Part shown: positions 5,449 through 6,725 of the stretch, piece by piece | Numbering within the stretch: the stretch's first letter is position 1 | Layout: every line of letters starts with the position of its first letter | DNA from: Chloroflexota bacterium | GTDB taxonomy: Bacteria > Chloroflexota > Limnocylindria > Limnocylindrales > CSP1-4 | Length of the DNA: 6,725 bases | Reading direction: 5' to 3' | Assembly: GCA_005881055.1 (NCBI GenBank) | Contig: VBHW01000167.1 | Coordinates: forward strand, 1 to 6,725 | The notes under the pieces: generated by a model | What the model saw: only the letters and a program-made list of their open reading frames with translations | The model's database searches: none | What the model was told of the DNA's origin: nothing | Position numbers and translations under genes: made by a program

Positions 5449-5565
5449 ATGGAGCGCGATCTCGGCGCAGGCGGCGGCGACTACGGCCGCGACATCGGGC
5501 GGGACATGGGAGACAGCCCGCCGGAGTCGATCCGGGACGCCCCTTCGACCAGCACTCGCCGGTGA
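5449..5565 (+). CDS. Small 38-residue ORF coupled to the DUF1444 gene
   Basis: ATG 5449 to TGA 5563-5565 encodes 38 residues beginning MERDLGAGGGDYGRDIGRD and ending PSTSTRR. It is hydrophilic, has no membrane segment or Cys, and contains a short repeat GRDI/GRDM (about residues 13-20) followed by GDSPPESIRDAP. Support: a purine-rich ribosome-binding site just upstream, and a stop that overlaps the GTG start of the next gene by 4 nt (GTGA), the classic arrangement of a translated, coupled upstream gene. Without it the downstream GTG would have no ribosome-binding site. I do not recognise a family; it may be a small accessory protein or a leader peptide whose translation permits the next gene. 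The frame is also open upstream into the hydratase gene, which is ordinary for this GC content. Confidence 0.5.
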   Translation: MERDLGAGGGDYGRDIGRDMGDSPPESIRDAPSTSTRR

Positions 5566-6221
5566 GCGGGCACCACCCGCCCCAGGGTCATCCGCCAACC
5601 TCCCCGTCGATGACACCGGAGCACGACTTCCGCGCCGCGTCGGCCCTCATCGTCCCCGCGCTCCGGCCGGTCGGCACGCAGGGCATGCCGATCACCGAGG
5701 CCGAGGTGCATGGCGCCGAACCCTCGAGCAAGGCGCACACCCAGCCGCTCCTCGACGAGGGCCCGTGCGGCATCCCGGTCGTCTACACGATGGCGGCCGA
5801 CGGGTTCGACATCGTGGTGAACGGCGACCACCTGCTTTCCTGGGGCGTCGGCCCCGAGGACGTCCAGGACGCCGCGATCGCCAACCTCGCGTCCTGGTCG
5901 GCCCGCGCGCCGTGGACCGACGAGGTTTCGGGCGATCGTCGCCTCCTGTCTTCCGACACCGGCGAGGGCAACGATGCCGCCCGCGTCCTCCTGCCCGATG
6001 TACGGGAGCACCTCGCGCGCGAGCTCGGCGCGGCCGGACGCGTCCTCGTCGGCCTGCCGGAGCGCCACCTGCTGCTCGCCGGGGCGCTTCGGCCGGGCGA
6101 TGCCGAATTCGCGCGGCTCTTCGCGGAGTTCGTCATCGAGCACTCGGGCGGTGCGGACGAACCCATCGACCGGCGCGTGTTCGAGCTCGTCGGGGGGCAG
6201 CTCGTCGAGTTCGCGGGCTGA
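5562..6221 (+). CDS. DUF1444/YtpQ-like protein of unknown function
   Basis: The 219-residue protein has no signal peptide or membrane helix. A Pro/His-rich start (1-20) is followed by AASALIVPALRPV (25-37), VVYTMAADGFDIVVNGDHLLSWGVGPEDVQDAAIANLASW (73-112), SDTGEGNDAARVLLPDVREHL (131-151), GRVLVGLPERHLLLAG (159-174) and a C-terminal EPIDRRVFELVGGQLVEF (200-217). The order 'hydrophobic VVY strand, WGV-helix with Asn-Leu, D/N-A-A/S-R-xLLP helix, VxVxxPxRxxLLA strand, P-x-x-RxFxLxxG end' matches my recollection of DUF1444 (B. subtilis YtpQ) proteins, which have no established biochemical function. GTG 5562 is favoured because it overlaps the small-ORF stop in GTGA; ATG 5610 is an alternative that would remove the first 16 residues. 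The PaaG-like gene starts 10 nt after the stop, so it is embedded in the catabolic operon. Confidence 0.72.
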   Translation: MSGHHPPQGHPPTSPSMTPEHDFRAASALIVPALRPVGTQGMPITEAEVHGAEPSSKAHTQPLLDEGPCGIPVVYTMAADGFDIVVNGDHLLSWGVGPEDVQDAAIANLASWSARAPWTDEVSGDRRLLSSDTGEGNDAARVLLPDVREHLARELGAAGRVLVGLPERHLLLAGALRPGDAEFARLFAEFVIEHSGGADEPIDRRVFELVGGQLVEFAG

Positions 6222-6231
6222 CCGTCCGCTG

Positions 6232-6725
6232 ATGGCCGGCACGACCGCCGCCTATACCGCGATCCGTCTCGACGTCGCGGACGGGGTGGCCACGATCACG
6301 CTGAACCGGCCGGACGCGCTCAACGCCCTCGACCGACCCATGAAGACCGAGCTCCTGGCGGCGCTCCGCTCCGCGGGACGCGACCGCTCGGTCCGGGCCG
6401 TCGTCCTGACGGGCGAGGGCCGCGCCTTCTGCGCGGGCCAGGACCTGCGCGAGACGTTCGGCGGCTCGGAGCCGACCCTCGCCGACGAGCTCCGCGACCG
6501 CTACAACCCGGTGATCCTCGCGATCGCCCGCCTGCCGAAGCCGGTCGTCGCGGCTGTCAACGGAGTCGCGGCCGGGGCGGGCTGCTCGCTGGCGCTCGCG
6601 TGCGACATCCGCCTGGCCGCCGAGGGCGCGAGCTTCGTCCTGGCGTTCGGCCGCGTCGGCCTCGTCCCGGACAGCGGCGCGAGCTGGTTCCTGCCCCGCC
6701 TCGTCGGCGCGGGCCGGGCAGCCGA
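6232..6725 (+). CDS. paaG: PaaG-type crotonase (2-(1,2-epoxy-1,2-dihydrophenyl)acetyl-CoA isomerase-like), 3' end outside window
   Basis: The frame is open from ATG 6232 to the window edge (164 full codons; family members are about 260). Motifs: VATITLNRPDALNALD (19-34), GEGRAFCAGQDLRE (61-74), YNPVILAIARLPKPVVAAVNG (91-111), AAGAGCSLALACDIRLAA (113-130) and FVLAFGRVGLVPDSGASWFLP (135-155). Where a true hydratase has its two glutamates there are Ser119 and Phe139, while Asp147 in GLVPDSG sits at the catalytic aspartate position of PaaG isomerases. So this is unlikely to be a hydratase. In phenylacetate degradation PaaG converts the ring-epoxide CoA ester to the oxepin form, but related enzymes also shift double bonds in other acyl-CoAs, and no paaABCE genes are in view. 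It follows the DUF1444 stop by 10 nt without a ribosome-binding site, implying an operon. Confidence 0.85.
   Translation, partial: MAGTTAAYTAIRLDVADGVATITLNRPDALNALDRPMKTELLAALRSAGRDRSVRAVVLTGEGRAFCAGQDLRETFGGSEPTLADELRDRYNPVILAIARLPKPVVAAVNGVAAGAGCSLALACDIRLAAEGASFVLAFGRVGLVPDSGASWFLPRLVGAGRAA

Noticed and set aside
3177..5450. 757-codon open frame on the minus strand
   Set aside because: It lies opposite three well-supported plus-strand genes (flavin reductase, hydrolase, enoyl-CoA hydratase). Its translation is Arg/Ala/Gly/Pro-rich without motifs, as expected from GC-rich third positions.

Overview
The window is very GC-rich, with G or C at most third codon positions. It reads as one contiguous piece of an aerobic bacterial chromosome. 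The protein content, the spacer promoters with a TAxxxT -10 hexamer placed 6-8 nt before the start codon (leaderless type), and the general flavour of the proteins fit a high-GC Chloroflexota (Limnocylindria/Ellin6529-like soil or freshwater lineage); a high-GC actinobacterial relative cannot be excluded. No RNA gene, transposase, phage gene or CRISPR array was seen.

Left part (1-1542). The 3' end of an APC-family amino-acid permease enters from the left (+). It is followed by a perfect 18-bp palindrome that may be its terminator. Then comes a ~435-bp convergent spacer (256-691) filled with at least seven diverged copies of a 27-29 bp hairpin-prone repeat in both orientations, partly as a ~50-bp tandem array (REP/BIME-like). 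On the minus strand is a 233-aa protein of unknown function with a LolA/MucB-like look. Its promoter and a leaderless ATG are visible, but in another frame, which suggests a 1-nt frameshift or sequence error near the 5' end.

Middle (1543-2982, minus). This is a complete class II fumarase, fumC, with all signature motifs. It shares a 77-bp divergent spacer with the plus-strand cluster. That spacer has two outward-facing copies of the same -10 hexamer, TACACT, one just before each ATG.

Right part (3060-6725, plus). This looks like a co-directional cluster: flavin reductase (HpaC/RutF type), alpha/beta hydrolase, enoyl-CoA hydratase (two-Glu active site), a 38-codon small ORF, a DUF1444/YtpQ-like protein of unknown function, and the 5' three-fifths of a PaaG-type crotonase that has Asp in place of the two hydratase Glu residues. 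Spacings are 6 nt, 141 nt, 49 nt, a 4-nt GTGA overlap and 10 nt. The two crotonases, hydrolase and flavin reductase suggest acyl-CoA or aromatic-CoA catabolism feeding the TCA cycle, in which fumarase acts, but the substrate is not evident.

The most unusual items are the repeat cluster, the apparent frameshift in the LolA-like gene, and the small ORF coupled to the DUF1444 gene.
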